Assembly: GCA_963975885.1 (NCBI GenBank)
Contig: CAXBIS010000002.1
Location: 124,001-188,000, forward strand
DNA length: 64,000 nt
Source of the DNA: Pseudazoarcus sp963975885
GTDB taxonomy: Bacteria > Pseudomonadota > Gammaproteobacteria > Burkholderiales > Rhodocyclaceae
Direction of reading: 5' to 3'
Below, one piece after another: positions 44,943 through 53,525 of this stretch. The position numbers and the translations under genes were made by a program. A model generated the notes under the pieces. That model worked only from the letters and a program-made list of their open reading frames with translations, had not been told where the DNA came from and ran no database searches. The first letter of the stretch is position 1. Each line of letters begins with the position of its first letter.

Positions 44943-45982
44943 TGCGCCACCTTCGCGCAGGACTGCGTGAAGCGCACGAAATCGTCGAGCTTCGCGCGCG
45001 CTGCGCCATTGGCGATAACTTCCCGCGCGCGCGCCACACCGGCACCGATGTCGTCGACGAGGTTGGCCGTATACAGCGCCACGCCGGCGTTGAACACGAC
45101 GATCTCGCGCGCCGGACCGTCGCGGTTCTCGAGCGCGCCGAGCAGCATCTCGCGCGAGGCCTCGGCATCGGCGACCCGGATGTTGCGCGTACCGGCCATG
45201 GCCAGGCCGAAATCCTCGGGATGGATCTCGTACTCGCTGACCTCGCCGTCCTTCAGTTCGCCAACCCGGGTCGCTGAACCCAGGCTGACCTCGTCCATGC
45301 CGTCCAGACCATGCACCACGAGCACGTGATTGGCCCCCAGGCGCTGCATCACGCGCACCTGGATGCCCACCAGATCGGTGTGGAACACGCCCATCAGCGT
45401 ATTCGGCGCACCGGCCGGGTTGGTCAGCGGGCCGAGGATGTTGAAGATGGTGCGCACGCCCATCTCGCGGCGCACCGGGGCGACGTTCTTCATCGCGCTG
45501 TGGTGGTTGGGCGCGAACATAAAGCCCACGCCGGTGGCCTCGACGCACTCGGCGACCTGCTCTGGGCTGAGCGCGAGGTTGGCGCCCAGCGCCTCGAGCA
45601 CGTCGGCCGCGCCCGACTTGGACGACACGCTGCGCCCGCCGTGCTTGGCCACGCGCGCGCCGGCCGCAGCCGCCACGAAGATCGTCGCGGTGGAGATGTT
45701 GAAGGTCTGCGAGCCGTCACCACCGGTGCCCACGACGTCGAGGAAGTGCTCATGCGGCGGTGCGACGACGACCTTGGTGGCCATCTCGCGCATCACCGTG
45801 GCCGCGGCGGTGATCTCCCCGATGGTCTCCTTCTTGACGCGCAGACCGGTGAGGATGGCGGAAGTCATCACCGGCGAAACCTCGCCGGCCATGATCTGGC
45901 GCATCAGCGAGAGCATCTCGTCGAAGAAGATCTCGCGGTGGTCGATGGTGCGTTGCAGGGCTTGCTGCGCGGTGATGGTCAT
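44939..45982 (-). CDS. trpD: Anthranilate phosphoribosyltransferase
   Basis: 347 aa; joins anthranilate to PRPP. GTGGDGSQTFNIST starts at residue 85 (PRPP site), then KHGGRSVSSKSGAADVLEALG, NHHSAMKNVAPVR and LGPLTNPAG. Not fused to trpG. The start MTITAQQAL follows trpG by 20 bp. Confidence 0.95.
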   Translation of the reverse strand: MTITAQQALQRTIDHREIFFDEMLSLMRQIMAGEVSPVMTSAILTGLRVKKETIGEITAAATVMREMATKVVVAPPHEHFLDVVGTGGDGSQTFNISTATIFVAAAAGARVAKHGGRSVSSKSGAADVLEALGANLALSPEQVAECVEATGVGFMFAPNHHSAMKNVAPVRREMGVRTIFNILGPLTNPAGAPNTLMGVFHTDLVGIQVRVMQRLGANHVLVVHGLDGMDEVSLGSATRVGELKDGEVSEYEIHPEDFGLAMAGTRNIRVADAEASREMLLGALENRDGPAREIVVFNAGVALYTANLVDDIGAGVARAREVIANGAARAKLDDFVRFTQSCAKVAQ

Positions 45983-46002
45983 GATTTCAGTCCTTCTAGG
46001 AA

Positions 46003-46578
46003 TCAGGCCGGGACGGTCTCGTCCAGAAAGTTCTTGAGCAGCGCGTGGCCGTGTTCGGTCAGGATGGACTCGGGGTGAAACTGCACGCCCTCGATCGCCA
46101 GGCTGGTGTGACGCACGCCCATGATCTCGCCGTCGTCGGTCCAGGCCGTGACCTCGAGGCAGTCGGGCAGCGACTCGCGCTCGATTGCCAGCGAATGGTA
46201 GCGCGTACACACCAACGGGTCGGGCAGGCCGTGGAACACGCCTCGCCCGTCGTGATGCACCGGCGAAGTCTTGCCGTGCATCAGGCGCCGCGCATGCACG
46301 ATGCGCCCGCCGAAGGCCGCGCCGATACTCTGGTGGCCCAGACACACGCCGAGAATCGGAATACGGCCGGCGAACTCGCGGATCGCAGCGACCGAGATGC
46401 CCGCCTCGGCCGGCGAGCACGGCCCCGGCGAGATCACGAGTTGCGCGGGCGCGAGTTCGGCGATGCCCGCCAGGTCGATCTCGTCGTTGCGGAACACGCG
46501 CACCTCGGTACCCAGCTCACCGAAATACTGCACGAGGTTGTAGGTGAAGCTGTCGTAATTGTCGATCATCAGCAACAT
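46003..46578 (-). CDS. trpG: Anthranilate synthase glutamine amidotransferase subunit
   Basis: 191 aa class I glutaminase feeding ammonia to TrpE (and perhaps PabB). Nucleophile Cys79 in GVCLGHQSIG, His/Glu in VQFHPES. N-terminus MIDNYDSFTYNLVQYF is typical; MLL precedes it, so ATG 46569 is an alternative start. It is separated from trpE by two unrelated genes. Confidence 0.95.
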   Translation of the reverse strand: MLLMIDNYDSFTYNLVQYFGELGTEVRVFRNDEIDLAGIAELAPAQLVISPGPCSPAEAGISVAAIREFAGRIPILGVCLGHQSIGAAFGGRIVHARRLMHGKTSPVHHDGRGVFHGLPDPLVCTRYHSLAIERESLPDCLEVTAWTDDGEIMGVRHTSLAIEGVQFHPESILTEHGHALLKNFLDETVPA

Positions 46579-46590
46579 GGCTGCTCTCCG

Positions 46591-47421
46591 TCAGCCCCGC
46601 ACGCCGAAGGCTTCGCGCACTTCGGTGGGCGTGGCAATCGTGAATCCCAGCGTTCGCAACACGGTGGCCAGACGGCCCACCTGCTCGGCGTTGTCGGCGA
46701 GCGGCTCGCCATGGGCGTTCACGACGTTGTTTTCGAAGCCGACGCGGCAATGCCCGCCGGCCAGGGCGGCCTGCACACTACAGGCCAGTTCGGGGGGTCC
46801 GAAGGCGCACAGTCCCCAGCGCCATCGCGCGGGGATTTCCGGCAGGTAGGCGAGGATGTCGGCCGGGCGGCTGACCGAACCGGCGTAGCGCCCCAGCACC
46901 AGCAGCACGAAGGGCTCGGCCTGCGGCAGCCAGCCGCGCGCATGCCAGTCGCGCAGCGTGGCGAGCTCGTCGTGGTTGTAGACGATGTACTGCGGCACGG
47001 TGCCCAGCGCTGCCAATTCGGCGAGAAAGTCGCGCGCCGCGTCGCGTTCGGCCTCACCGCCCCCGCCCAGCAACTCGGTGAGATTGAGCGACATCATCTC
47101 CGGCGCCAGTTCGCGGCCGACGCGCATCATGTCGGCCGGTGCGAACACGCCGACGCGCTCGGTGGTGGGCTGAATCACCAGGTCGCAGGCCTCGCGCACG
47201 GCGGCAATGGCCTCGCGGTACAGGCCCGGATCCAGGCTGTGGCGAGCATCGGCGTCGCGCACGTGCAGATGCAGCATGGCGGCGCCGGCATCGCGGCAGC
47301 GCACCGCCTCGGCGGCGATTTCGGCTGGCGTGAGCGGAATCGCGCGATGATCATGCTTGCCACGGCGCGCACCGTTGGGCGCGACCATGATGGACACCGC
47401 GCAGTCGAATACCGCGCTCAT
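46591..47421 (-). CDS. Beta-keto acid cleavage enzyme (BKACE, 3-keto-5-aminohexanoate cleavage family)
   Basis: 276 aa Zn-dependent TIM barrel that cleaves a beta-keto acid with acetyl-CoA to give acetoacetate and a CoA ester. Zinc ligands H51-x-H53 in LHLHVRD and the Glu in GFENNVV are present, with PNGARR near the start and the GG-rich phosphate loop LGRYAG/ALAGGHCRVG. It overlaps the class III aminotransferase by ATGA and precedes trpG by 12 bp. Substrate class cannot be assigned; the partner aminotransferase may supply its beta-keto acid. Confidence 0.88.
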   Translation of the reverse strand: MSAVFDCAVSIMVAPNGARRGKHDHRAIPLTPAEIAAEAVRCRDAGAAMLHLHVRDADARHSLDPGLYREAIAAVREACDLVIQPTTERVGVFAPADMMRVGRELAPEMMSLNLTELLGGGGEAERDAARDFLAELAALGTVPQYIVYNHDELATLRDWHARGWLPQAEPFVLLVLGRYAGSVSRPADILAYLPEIPARWRWGLCAFGPPELACSVQAALAGGHCRVGFENNVVNAHGEPLADNAEQVGRLATVLRTLGFTIATPTEVREAFGVRG

Positions 47422-48824
47422 GAGGCGACCCTGGGTGCGAGCCGCGCGACGGTCTGGTCGATCGACTTGACCAGCAGCGTGACCAGCCGGCCGAGCTGCG
47501 CGCGCGTGATGACGAAGGGTGGCGCGATCAGCGCGTGATCGCCGCGTCGACCGTCCACGGTGCCGCCCATCGGGTAGATCACCAGACCGTTTTCGAAGGC
47601 CGTCTCGCGCAGCACGCGGTGGAAGGCCAGCTCCGGCTCGAACGGCGTCTTGCTCTCGCGATCGGCGACGAACTCGATGCCGACGAACAGGCCGCGTCCG
47701 CGGATGTCGCCGACGTGCGGGTGCAGACCCAGCGCCTCGCGCAGCCGGGTCAGCAACTCGTCGCCGAGCTTGCGGCTCTTCTCGACCAGCCGGTGCGCTT
47801 CCATGTATTCGATCACCGCCACGCCGGCGGCGGCCGCCAGCGGGTGACCCATGTAGGTGTGGCCGTGCTGGAAGATGTGGCGGCGGCTGCTGAAGGTGTC
47901 GACGATGCGGTCATGCACCAGGGTCGCGCCCACCGGCACGAAGCCGGCGGCCAGCCCCTTGGCCAGGCACAGCATGTCGGGCACCACGCCGAACTGACGG
48001 ATGGCATACCACGAGCCGCAGCGCCCCAGCCCGGTCATGACCTCGTCGGCGATGAACAGCACGTCGTACTTGTCGCAGATCTCGCGCACGCGGCGGAAGT
48101 AGTCCGGGTGTGGTACCAGTGCCCCGGCCGTGGCGCCGACGACGGGCTCGGCGATGAAGGCCGCGACCTTTTCCGGGCCGGCTTCCAGAATGGCGCGCTC
48201 GAGATCCTCGGCGCATTCGATGCCACAGGATTCGGGCTTCTTGTCGTAGGGGCAGCGATAGCAGAAGCACGGCGCCACGCGCGGCGCCTTGAACAGCATG
48301 GGCTCGTAGATCGCCCGCCTCCAGCGGTTGCCGCCTGCGGCCAGCGCGCCCAGCGTGTTGCCGTGGTAACTCTGGTCGCGGCCGATCACCATCCACTTGT
48401 CGGGGCGCCCCATCTGCACCCAGTAGGCGCGCGCGAGCTTCATCGCCGATTCGACCGCTTCCGACCCACCGGACACGAAGTAGGCGTGGTTGAGCCCGCC
48501 CGGCGCGCGGTCGGTGAGCATCTTGGCGAGCTTTTCCTGCGCGGCATTCGTGAACTGGCTGGTATGCGCGAATTCGACGTGGTCGAGCTGTTCCTTGATG
48601 GCCGCGACCACCTCGGGCACGGAGTGGCCCAGCGACGACACCACGGCGCCGCCGCAGGCGTCGAGATAGCGTTTCCCGTACTCGTCGTACAAGTAGGCAC
48701 CGTCACCGCGCGCGACCGTCGGGTAGTAGCTGAACGGATTGCGGTAGAAGACGTGGGTGTCGTCATTGACGTCCGCCTCGGGCGAGACGCCTCTGCGCTT
48801 CCTGCGCTGTGCCGGTTCGACCAT
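47418..48824 (-). CDS. Class III (omega/beta-amino acid type) PLP aminotransferase
   Basis: 468 aa. Class III motifs: SGGSEAVESAMKLAR at 118-132, SYHGNTLGA at 152-160, ADEVMTGLGR at 259-268 (PLP-N1 Asp260) and the PLP lysine K289 in LAKGLAAGF. A Cys cluster (C186, C188, C191, C200, C204) sits in a loop, as in a subgroup of these enzymes, and may bind metal. A basic N-terminus (AQRRKRRGVSPEAD) precedes the domain. It lies 2 bp after trpE and overlaps the BKACE gene. A beta-amino acid substrate is inferred from that partner. Confidence 0.86.
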   Translation of the reverse strand: MVEPAQRRKRRGVSPEADVNDDTHVFYRNPFSYYPTVARGDGAYLYDEYGKRYLDACGGAVVSSLGHSVPEVVAAIKEQLDHVEFAHTSQFTNAAQEKLAKMLTDRAPGGLNHAYFVSGGSEAVESAMKLARAYWVQMGRPDKWMVIGRDQSYHGNTLGALAAGGNRWRRAIYEPMLFKAPRVAPCFCYRCPYDKKPESCGIECAEDLERAILEAGPEKVAAFIAEPVVGATAGALVPHPDYFRRVREICDKYDVLFIADEVMTGLGRCGSWYAIRQFGVVPDMLCLAKGLAAGFVPVGATLVHDRIVDTFSSRRHIFQHGHTYMGHPLAAAAGVAVIEYMEAHRLVEKSRKLGDELLTRLREALGLHPHVGDIRGRGLFVGIEFVADRESKTPFEPELAFHRVLRETAFENGLVIYPMGGTVDGRRGDHALIAPPFVITRAQLGRLVTLLVKSIDQTVARLAPRVAS

Positions 48825-48826
48825 GA

Positions 48827-50314
48827 TCAGTCCGTCCGCGTGTCGAGTCCCGTCTCGGCCATTTCGGCCGCCCTGAGCATGGCGCGCGCCTTGCTCTGCG
48901 TTTCCTGCCATTCGGCGTCAGGGTCGGAATCGGCGACGATGCCCGCCCCCGCCTGCACGTGGATCTGCCCGTCCTTGACCACGGCGGTGCGGATCGCGAT
49001 GGCCAGATCCATCTCGCCGTGAAAACCCAGATAGCCGACCGCACCCGAATAGATGCCGCGCTTGACCGGCTCCATCTCGTCGATGATCTCCATCGCGCGC
49101 ACCTTGGGCGCACCCGACACGGTGCCGGCCGGGAAGGTCGCGCGCAGCACGGCCAGCGCGTCCAGCCCTTCGCGCAGCCGGCCCTCGACATTGGACACGA
49201 TGTGCATCACGTGCGAGTAGCGCTCGACGGTGAAACGCTCGGTGACCTTCACGGTGCCGACCTCGGCCACACGGCCGGCGTCGTTGCGGCCCAGGTCGAG
49301 CAGTTGCAGATGCTCGGCGCACTCCTTCTCGTCGGAGAGCAGTTCGCGCTCGAGCGCCAGATCCTGCTCCACGGTGGCGCCGCGTCGGCGCGTACCGGCA
49401 ATCGGGCGCACCGTGACGCGCCGGTCGCCGGTCTCGTCGTCGAGACGTACGAGGATCTCGGGCGAGGCGCCGACCACATGGAAGTCGCCCAGATCGAAAT
49501 AGAACATGTAGGGCGACGGGTTGAGCGAACGGATCGCACGATACAAGGCCAGCGGACTGGCCGCGAAGGGCTTGCTCATGCGCTGCGAGAGCACGACCTG
49601 CATGATGTCGCCGTCGACGATGTAGCGCTTGGCGCGCAGCACCGCACTCTTGAAGGCTTCCTCGCCGAAGCTCGATACGGCCGGCGCGGGTTCGCTGCGC
49701 GTCTCTGCGGGAATCGCGACCGGCTCGCGCAGGCGCGCCACCAACTCACCCAGGCGTGCCCGCGCAGCGTGGTATGCCCCCGGGCGCGCGGGATCGGCAT
49801 AGACGACGAGCGTGAGCTTGCCCGACAAGTTGTCGACGATGGCGATTTCCTCGGACAGCAGCAACACGATATCGGGCGTGCCCAACGGATCGGGCTTGTC
49901 GGCGCGCGCCAGGCGCGGCTCGATGTAGCGCACGGTCTCGTAGCCGAAGCAGCCCACCAGGCCACCGGCGAAACGTGGCAAGCCGTCGCGCGGCGGCACG
50001 TGGATCGCGTCCATGAAGCGCCCGACGAAGGCCAGCGGATCGTCCTCATCGACGCTTTCGACGACTTCGCCATCGCGAATCAGGCGCGCTTCATGGCCGC
50101 GCACCTCGATGCGCGTGGCCGCGGCGAGACCGATGATGGAATAGCGACCAAAGCGCTCGCCACCCTGCACGGATTCGAGCAGATAGGTGTGCGGCGCGTT
50201 GGCAAGCTTCAGGTAGATCGACAGCGGCGTGTCGAGGTCGGCAAAAGTCTCGAGCGTCACCGGGATGCGGTTGTAGCCCTCGGCGGCGAGACGGTTGAAT
50301 TCCTGCTCAGACAT
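48827..50314 (-). CDS. trpE: Anthranilate synthase component I
   Basis: 495 aa chorismate-using enzyme. N-terminal Trp-binding region with the LLES motif (YLLESVQGGERFGRYS). The catalytic part has DIMQVVLSQRM, PSPYMFYFDLG, IAGTRRRG, ELLSDEKECAEHLQLLDLGRND, PAGTVSGAPKVRAMEIID and YSGAVGYL. Feedback inhibition by tryptophan is expected. GGAG lies 7 nt before ATG 50314. Partner trpG is two genes downstream. Confidence 0.95.
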   Translation of the reverse strand: MSEQEFNRLAAEGYNRIPVTLETFADLDTPLSIYLKLANAPHTYLLESVQGGERFGRYSIIGLAAATRIEVRGHEARLIRDGEVVESVDEDDPLAFVGRFMDAIHVPPRDGLPRFAGGLVGCFGYETVRYIEPRLARADKPDPLGTPDIVLLLSEEIAIVDNLSGKLTLVVYADPARPGAYHAARARLGELVARLREPVAIPAETRSEPAPAVSSFGEEAFKSAVLRAKRYIVDGDIMQVVLSQRMSKPFAASPLALYRAIRSLNPSPYMFYFDLGDFHVVGASPEILVRLDDETGDRRVTVRPIAGTRRRGATVEQDLALERELLSDEKECAEHLQLLDLGRNDAGRVAEVGTVKVTERFTVERYSHVMHIVSNVEGRLREGLDALAVLRATFPAGTVSGAPKVRAMEIIDEMEPVKRGIYSGAVGYLGFHGEMDLAIAIRTAVVKDGQIHVQAGAGIVADSDPDAEWQETQSKARAMLRAAEMAETGLDTRTD

Positions 50315-50466
50315 GGTGACTCCACGAACATGGTGCTCATACGGGGGGTGCGCGGGCATCGCGCGCAGCGCTTGTCAGAGGCCAGACGGCCAGCACCAGC
50401 CCCGCCAGCGGCCGACGGCCGTCGCGCGGTTGCCAGATTCCCCGTTTTGCACCCGTTTGTCGTGAG
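50315..50466. other. 152-bp gap between gph and trpE
   Basis: No certain gene. A short minus-strand open frame ends in a hydrophobic run (PLAGLVLAVWPLTSAARDAR) but lacks a plausible start and ribosome-binding site. No tryptophan-rich leader peptide or attenuator could be seen. Confidence 0.5.
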
Positions 50467-51180
50467 TCACGATGATGATGTTCGGAAGGATTGATCAGTA
50501 CTTGGCGCGACGCCTTCGGCCAGCAGGGGCAAGGCTTCGCGGGTATCCGATAGTAGCCCATCGCATTCGATGGTGTCCACCGGCATGCCCTCGCTATAGC
50601 CATAGGTAACGAGCAGTACCGGCACGCCGGCAGCGCGCGCAGCCAGCGCGTCGTTGGCCGAGTCGCCGATCATCAGCGCGTACCCTGTTCCAAGACGCTC
50701 GCAGGCGTGATGCAGCATGGCCGGGTCAGGCTTTTTCACCGGCAGGGTGTCGCCGCTGACCACGAGATCGAAATACGATGCCAGGCCGGTGCGATCGAGC
50801 AATGGCAGCGTGAACACTTCCGGCTTGTTGGTCACGCAGGCCAGCTTCAAGCCGCGCGCGCGCATTGTCTGCAGCGTCTCGAGCACGCCGGGATAGACCC
50901 GGCTGTACTCGCCGTTGACCACCGCGTAGTGGCGGCGGAACACGCCGATCGCCGCGTCGATCTCGTCGCGCGAGGCGCTCGCACCCTCCGTCAGGCAGCG
51001 TTCGACCAGCGTCGGCACGCCGCGCCCTACAAATCGGCGGATTTCGTCGATGTCGCGTGGCGATCGCCCCACTTCGACGAGCATGCGCCGCGCCGACTCG
51101 TGAATGTCCGGGAGCGAATCGACCAGCGTGCCGTCCAGATCGAAGAGCACGGCTTCGACCGCGAAGCGCGCCGCGCTCAC
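50467..51180 (-). CDS. gph: Phosphoglycolate phosphatase
   Basis: 237 aa HAD phosphatase; removes 2-phosphoglycolate made during DNA repair. DLDGT near residue 14-18, VTNKPE, KKPDP and GDSANDALAARAAG are the HAD motifs. Rpe-gph-trpE is a conserved proteobacterial order. GTG start overlaps the rpe stop (GTGA). The C-terminal tail VAPSTDQSFRTSSS is longer than usual. Confidence 0.92.
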   Translation of the reverse strand: MSAARFAVEAVLFDLDGTLVDSLPDIHESARRMLVEVGRSPRDIDEIRRFVGRGVPTLVERCLTEGASASRDEIDAAIGVFRRHYAVVNGEYSRVYPGVLETLQTMRARGLKLACVTNKPEVFTLPLLDRTGLASYFDLVVSGDTLPVKKPDPAMLHHACERLGTGYALMIGDSANDALAARAAGVPVLLVTYGYSEGMPVDTIECDGLLSDTREALPLLAEGVAPSTDQSFRTSSS

Positions 51181-51872
51181 GCGCCCGCCTTCGCGAGTTC
51201 TCCGCGCAGCGCGCCGATCACACTGTCGTAGCGATGCGCATCGGCATCCGAGCCCGCGCCGAACACGGCCGAGCCGGCGACGAAAGTGTCGGCCCCGGCA
51301 CGTGCGATGTCGGCGATGTTGTCGATCTTCACGCCGCCGTCGACCTCGAGCAGGATGTGACGGCCCGTCTCGCGCTCGTAAGCGTCTAGACGCGCGCGCG
51401 TCTCGCGCAGTTTGGCGAGCGTGCCGGGGATGAACTTCTGACCGCCAAAACCGGGATTGACGCTCATCAGCAGCACGACGTCGATGCGGTCGAGCACATG
51501 GTCGAGATGGTGCAGCGGCGTGGCCGGATTGAACACCAGGCCGGCCTGACAGCCGTGCTCGCGGATCAGCGAGAGTGTGCGGTCGACGTGGTCGGATGCT
51601 TCGGGGTGGAAGGTGATGACGTTGGCGCCGGCCTTGGCGAAATCGGGAATGATGCGATCGACCGGCTTGACCATCAGGTGTACGTCGATGGGCGCGCTGG
51701 TGTGCGGCCGGATCGCCTCGCACACCAGCGGGCCAACCGTGAGATTCGGCACGTAATGGTTGTCCATCACGTCGAAATGAATCCAGTCGGCGCCGGAAGC
51801 GACGACGTCGCGGACTTCCTCGCCGAGGCGCGCGAAGTCGGCGGACAGGATGCTGGGGGCGATGCGGAACAT
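51177..51872 (-). CDS. rpe: Ribulose-phosphate 3-epimerase
   Basis: 231 aa TIM barrel of the pentose phosphate and Calvin cycles. N-terminus APSILSADFARLG, metal ligands in WIHFDVMDNHYVPNLT and DVHLMV, and the catalytic Asp in LEVDGGVK; MSVNPGFGGQKF is diagnostic. Starts at 51872 with a GGAG-like sequence upstream. Leads rpe-gph-trpE. Confidence 0.95.
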   Translation of the reverse strand: MFRIAPSILSADFARLGEEVRDVVASGADWIHFDVMDNHYVPNLTVGPLVCEAIRPHTSAPIDVHLMVKPVDRIIPDFAKAGANVITFHPEASDHVDRTLSLIREHGCQAGLVFNPATPLHHLDHVLDRIDVVLLMSVNPGFGGQKFIPGTLAKLRETRARLDAYERETGRHILLEVDGGVKIDNIADIARAGADTFVAGSAVFGAGSDADAHRYDSVIGALRGELAKAGA

Positions 51873-51924
51873 CGGCGGCTCCTCGTTTCGGAAGCCGCGA
51901 TTCTACCGCAGCACCCCGATACGC

Positions 51925-52695
51925 TCAGAACTCGAGCACGTCCCCGCGACACAGCCGCCGCGTTCCGAGCCGCGCAGCGTGCCCGCGAATCTGCTCGAGG
52001 ATGCGCTCGCCAGCGCCCGGCTTGAGATGGCACACATGTACCTGTGGTGACGCATCGATTGCGTCGAGCACGCCGGTCAGCGTTTTCGGACACAGGTGGC
52101 TGGAGGCCTCGGCAAGCGCATGCTGCTCATCGGCGAAGGCCGTCTCGATGACCAGGTGGCGCAGATCCTCGACGGCGTTGAGCGCATCGACAAAACCCGG
52201 CTCGAAAGCCGTGTCGCCACTGAAAACGAGCCGCCCCGCACCACTGTCCAGGCACCACGCCAGCGCCGGCACGCTGTGATAGGCGGGCAGCGCCGTGACA
52301 CGTCGTCCAGCGCCAATGTCGACGATTTCACCGACGGCGACCGGGCACAGACTCAATGCCGGCGCGTCGGGGCTGGGGATGCGCGTGAAGTCGGGCCACA
52401 TCGTGCCGTTGAAGACGTGGTCCTTGAGCGCCGCAATGGTGCCTTGCGCAGCGTACACGCGGACCGGAGAATCGCGCCCGCAGGCGACCGAATCGGCCAG
52501 CAGAGGCAGCATCGCGACATGATCCAGGTGAGCATGGGTCACAAATACGTGATTGATGCGCCGCAGCTCGTCCAGGCTCAGGTCGCCCACCCCCGTGCCG
52601 CAATCGATCAGCGTGTCGTCATCGACGAGGAAGGACGTCGTGCGCCCGTCGTCGCCGCCGATTCCACCACTGCAACCGAGCACCGCGAATCGCAT
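51925..52695 (-). CDS. Metallo-beta-lactamase-fold 3',5'-cyclic nucleotide phosphodiesterase
   Basis: 256 aa. The metal motif THAHLDH lies at 53-59, with further ligands in YHSVPAL and SGDTAFE. MRFAVLGCSGGIGG-DGRTTSFLVDD, DLSLDEL and MWPDFTRIPSP are signatures of the class II-type cyclic nucleotide phosphodiesterases of proteobacteria. It may lower cAMP. Alternative GTG start at 52719. It follows the FHA gene closely and is likely cotranscribed. Confidence 0.82.
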   Translation of the reverse strand: MRFAVLGCSGGIGGDDGRTTSFLVDDDTLIDCGTGVGDLSLDELRRINHVFVTHAHLDHVAMLPLLADSVACGRDSPVRVYAAQGTIAALKDHVFNGTMWPDFTRIPSPDAPALSLCPVAVGEIVDIGAGRRVTALPAYHSVPALAWCLDSGAGRLVFSGDTAFEPGFVDALNAVEDLRHLVIETAFADEQHALAEASSHLCPKTLTGVLDAIDASPQVHVCHLKPGAGERILEQIRGHAARLGTRRLCRGDVLEF

Positions 52696-52721
52696 GCCGA
52701 CCGTCTCCACAATGCGCACGC

Positions 52722-53405
52722 TCAGGCGTGCCGTTCAAATTCCATGCGCACGCCGGCCAGTTCAATCGTCGCGCGCTTGCCCAGCGCATGGGCTGCATCG
52801 ACGACGGCCCCATCAACCCGTGGGCGCGCACCATCGATCGGCAATAACACGTAGCCATCCCGACGGCGGACGATCGCTGCAACCTCACCGCCGGGGCTGC
52901 CCAGCGTCGTACGCGCCTTGAGCAAGCGCAGCTCGCGCCCGGCGTGCGGTCCGTCAAGCACACGTACGCACGCCACCCCACTCGTCGGCGAGTCGCGCTC
53001 GATCGCGCTGCGCGCGGACGGCGCCGGGGTCGGTGCTTCCTCCTTGACGCGACGACGACCCAGCTCGATCGCCGACTGCGCCTCTGCCGGCGCGATGAAG
53101 CGCAGCCGGTACTTGCCCAGTTCGACGATATCGCCGTCGGCCAGCACACGTCGCGTCACCGGTCGGCCGTTGACGCTGGTTCCGTTGGTGGAATCCAGAT
53201 CCTCGAGAAAGGCATCTCCGAGGATGGTCGTGATCCGTGCGTGCTCGCCACTGATCGAGAAATCCTCGATGCGTACGTCGTTGTGCGCCTTGCGCCCGAT
53301 CGTCAGATGCTCGCGGTCGAGCACGATCTCGCGCAGAACCAGACCGTCCATGCTCAGGATCAGCCGCGGATGCGGGGTGCGAGGGGGGGAAACGGCGGAC
53401 GACAT
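52722..53405 (-). CDS. FHA-domain protein
   Basis: 227 aa. Phosphothreonine-binding FHA domain at 15-105: GR at 37-38, SGEHARI at 52-58, STNGTSVNG at 72-80. The second half looks like a weak second beta-sandwich with a LLKARTTLGSPGGEVAAIVRRRDGYVLLPIDG pattern of FHA type, lacking the Ser/His pair. It pairs with the cyclic nucleotide phosphodiesterase gene, which suggests signalling. A TAGAAT box ends 6 nt before the ATG without Shine-Dalgarno. Confidence 0.85.
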   Translation of the reverse strand: MSSAVSPPRTPHPRLILSMDGLVLREIVLDREHLTIGRKAHNDVRIEDFSISGEHARITTILGDAFLEDLDSTNGTSVNGRPVTRRVLADGDIVELGKYRLRFIAPAEAQSAIELGRRRVKEEAPTPAPSARSAIERDSPTSGVACVRVLDGPHAGRELRLLKARTTLGSPGGEVAAIVRRRDGYVLLPIDGARPRVDGAVVDAAHALGKRATIELAGVRMEFERHA

Positions 53406-53411
53406 GCGCAG

Positions 53412-53417
53412 ATTCTA
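53412..53417 (-). promoter_or_regulatory. Candidate -10 box of the FHA gene (leaderless arrangement)
   Basis: TAGAAT on the minus strand ends 6 nt before the FHA start codon, placing +1 on its A. Same box and same spacing as upstream of recQ. No Shine-Dalgarno or convincing -35 is seen. Confidence 0.4.
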
Positions 53418-53472
53418 GACCCGTTTTGCGCTCCTGCCGTGCAAGCGTTTGCGGCAGTGCGCAAAAGTGCGC

Positions 53473-53501
53473 AAAAAAAAACGCCGGTCGGAACCGGCGT
53501 T
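53473..53501 (-). terminator. Rho-independent terminator after sucD
   Basis: On the minus strand a 9-bp perfect stem (AACGCCGGT and complement) with a 4-nt loop is followed by seven or more T residues. Ends the sucCD operon 25 bp after the sucD stop. Confidence 0.93.
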
Positions 53502-53525
53502 CTTCTAAGTAGGCGGCAAGGCCGC

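Noticed and set aside
50337..50603. 88-codon minus-strand frame between gph and trpE
   Set aside because: Most of it overlaps gph out of frame; only the end is free and it has no start or Shine-Dalgarno.
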